39,641 bases of DNA, taken from Bremia lactucae (taxonomy: Eukaryota; Oomycota; Peronosporomycetes; Peronosporales; Peronosporaceae). Where the stretch lies: assembly GCF_004359215.1 (NCBI RefSeq), contig NW_027152191.1:390426-430066 (forward strand), read 5' to 3'. A model generated the notes under the pieces. The model was not told where the DNA came from, did no database searches, and saw only the letters and a program-made list of their open reading frames with translations. Below are positions 38,038 to 39,641 of this stretch, piece by piece. The number at the start of each line of letters is the position of its first letter. Position 1 is the stretch's first letter. Made by a program: the position numbers and the translations under genes.

Positions 38038-39641
38038 TGTGAATGTCACGGGGTTTCTGTTAGAAAGGTGGTGAAAAGAGGGATCTTACGTCGACGCTTT
38101 TTCACGACGATGATGGACGAAGGTGATGACGTGCTTCAGCACATCAACAAGATCAAGACATTGGCGGAACAGCTGGACGCAGTCGGCGCTCCGGTCAGCG
38201 AGGATGATCTCGTTATCACGCTTCTTGCAAGTCTTAGCGAGTCATACGCGTTCCTGATTACGGCGTTGGAGTCAAGATCCGACTCTTTGTCGTGGGAGCT
38301 CGTGACGTCTCGGCTTATGCATGAAGATATGAAACGCAAGGAACAAGGTGGCGGCGTCGATGGAGCCGCGCACGGGCAAGGACAAGCGTTTATGACTACG
38401 GACAACGGACGGCGCAAGGGACGTCAACCGCCTGCTAAGGCTGGCAGTGCGTGCCATTATTGTGGAGAGCACGGGCATTGGATCGCCAAGTGCCCGGTGC
38501 GAATTCGTGACAATGCTGATCGGCAACGACCAGCACAGCGTGCAAACATCGCGCAGAGTGAAGACGACTCTGGCAATTTTCTGTTTTCAGCTGGTGGTAA
38601 TTCAGGAACCTCGAAGTCGAGTTGCGCATGGCTGGTCGACTCGGGTGCTACGCAGCACATGACTTTTTCGAAAGAATATATGATGAAGTACAAGGATATT
38701 TCTCCGGTGGATGTTCGTCTGGCCGACGACGGTGTTGTTCAGGCGATCGGGACTGGTGACATTGTAATGTCTATGAAGACGCCTCAAGGAATTAAAAAGG
38801 GTAAGCTTCGCGGGGTATGGCACATACCGAAGTTATCGCGCAACCTTTTCTCCGTTGGACGCTTTACAAAGGATGTTGGACCAGTCACGTTTGAAAGCGA
38901 TGGCTTTTTTGTCAAGGCCAAAGGAATGCAGTTGAAGCTTGGAGCTCGAGAGGGCAAAGGGCTATTCATGACGCCTGTCAGTACTGACGAAGCCAATGTG
39001 ACAAGCTCGTCGGGATGTCATGGGGACACTAACTCGTACCTCTGGCACCTTCGGCTTGGGCACATTGGATATAGTGGTCTTGACACTATCGTCAAAAGAA
39101 ACTATGGTGTTGGCATTGATCTTGCGTCGATCAAGCAGTGGGAGCTGTGCGATAGTTGTGCACTAGGCAAACAAACGCGAGTGAGATTTATGCCAAAGTC
39201 GCCTCATCGTGCAAAGAAAATGTTGGAAGTTATTCACAGCGATGTGTGCGGACCTATGCAGTCAACGACTTTTAGCGGCAAGCGGTACTTTGTCACTTTC
39301 ACGGACGAGTACTCGCACTTTACCACAGTATTTCTGCTGAAGAACAAGTCAGAAGTTGCTGACAAATTTGCTGAGTTTGTTGCGTTTGCTGAAACTCAGA
39401 CTGGCAACGTCGTTAAAGCTCTTCGCTGCGATAATGGTGGCGAGTACACTTCAGGTGAAATGGCCAAGTTCTGTAAGCGGCGAGGTATCGAGCAAAAGTT
39501 CACACCGCCTTATACCCCACAGCTTAACGGAGTGGCCGAGCGCATGAACAGGACGCTGGTGGAATGCGCAAGATGTATGATCGAGCATGCTGGACTGCCG
39601 AAGACATATTGGGGTGAAGCAGTTATGACCTCTGCTTTTCT
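38038..39641 (+). CDS. Ty1/Copia polyprotein, 5'-truncated, open to window end
   Basis: One frame is open from 38038 to the edge (534 codons); the first Met is at 38110. Gag homology (ILRRRFFTT, then GDDVLQHINKIKTLAEQLDA) begins before that Met, so the gag 5' part is missing. Domains: gag to about 38445; zinc knuckle CHYCGEHGHWIAKC (38452-38493); protease AWLVDSGATQHMTF with catalytic Asp at 38638-38640; GAG-pre-integrase WHLRLGHIGYSGLD…CDSCALGKQT (39043-39180); integrase core with Asp (39241-39243, HSDVCGPM), Asp (39430-39432, RCDNGGEYT) and Glu (39538-39540, GVAERMNRT), spacing D-35-E. RT would follow beyond the window. No stop or frameshift, so this is recent or under selection. Confidence 0.9.

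Overview
The window looks like a peronosporalean oomycete genome (Phytophthora, Peronospora, Bremia or a relative). This is inferred from compact protein genes with few, 56-109 bp GT-AG introns sitting beside layered Ty3/Gypsy and Ty1/Copia retroelements whose gag, integrase and chromodomain types resemble those of oomycetes. No species call is possible from the sequence alone.

Layout, left (1-28,141): a retrotransposon graveyard made of four Gypsy families, called A-D here. An intact, leftward family A gag with its 5' LTR (1-1,652) abuts a rightward fragment of another A LTR. That fragment abuts the LTR end of a decayed family B element (1,788-6,488), which carries a pogo-like transposase relic, a 17-bp tandem repeat and an internal deletion. 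A 5'-complete family D element (6,614-10,196) follows; its LTR and body are unusually rich in inverted repeats. It breaks off inside reverse transcriptase and is fused to a family A gag. That gag holds a ~400-bp tandem duplication whose second unit is split by a complete, leftward, decayed family C element (11,437-17,913). The A element continues through protease, integrase tail and chromodomain to 3' LTR 27,650-28,141, but is interrupted by a nearly full-length family B element (20,328-27,115).

Layout, right (28,142-39,641): four host genes. Phosphomannomutase (six exons, +) and the splicing factor SLU7 (-) converge. SLU7 and a six-bromodomain protein (one intron, +) diverge from a 113-bp spacer. 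A cyclin (one intron, -) converges on the bromodomain gene. A Ty1/Copia gag-protease-integrase frame, open but truncated at its 5' end, then runs off the window.

The host genes are housekeeping or regulatory (GDP-mannose supply, pre-mRNA splicing, acetyl-lysine reading, cell cycle) and are not obviously one pathway. The most notable items are the polybromo-like six-bromodomain protein with a degenerate third pocket, the inverted-repeat density of family D, and a 23-bp perfect inverted repeat across the LTR/polypurine boundary of element C.
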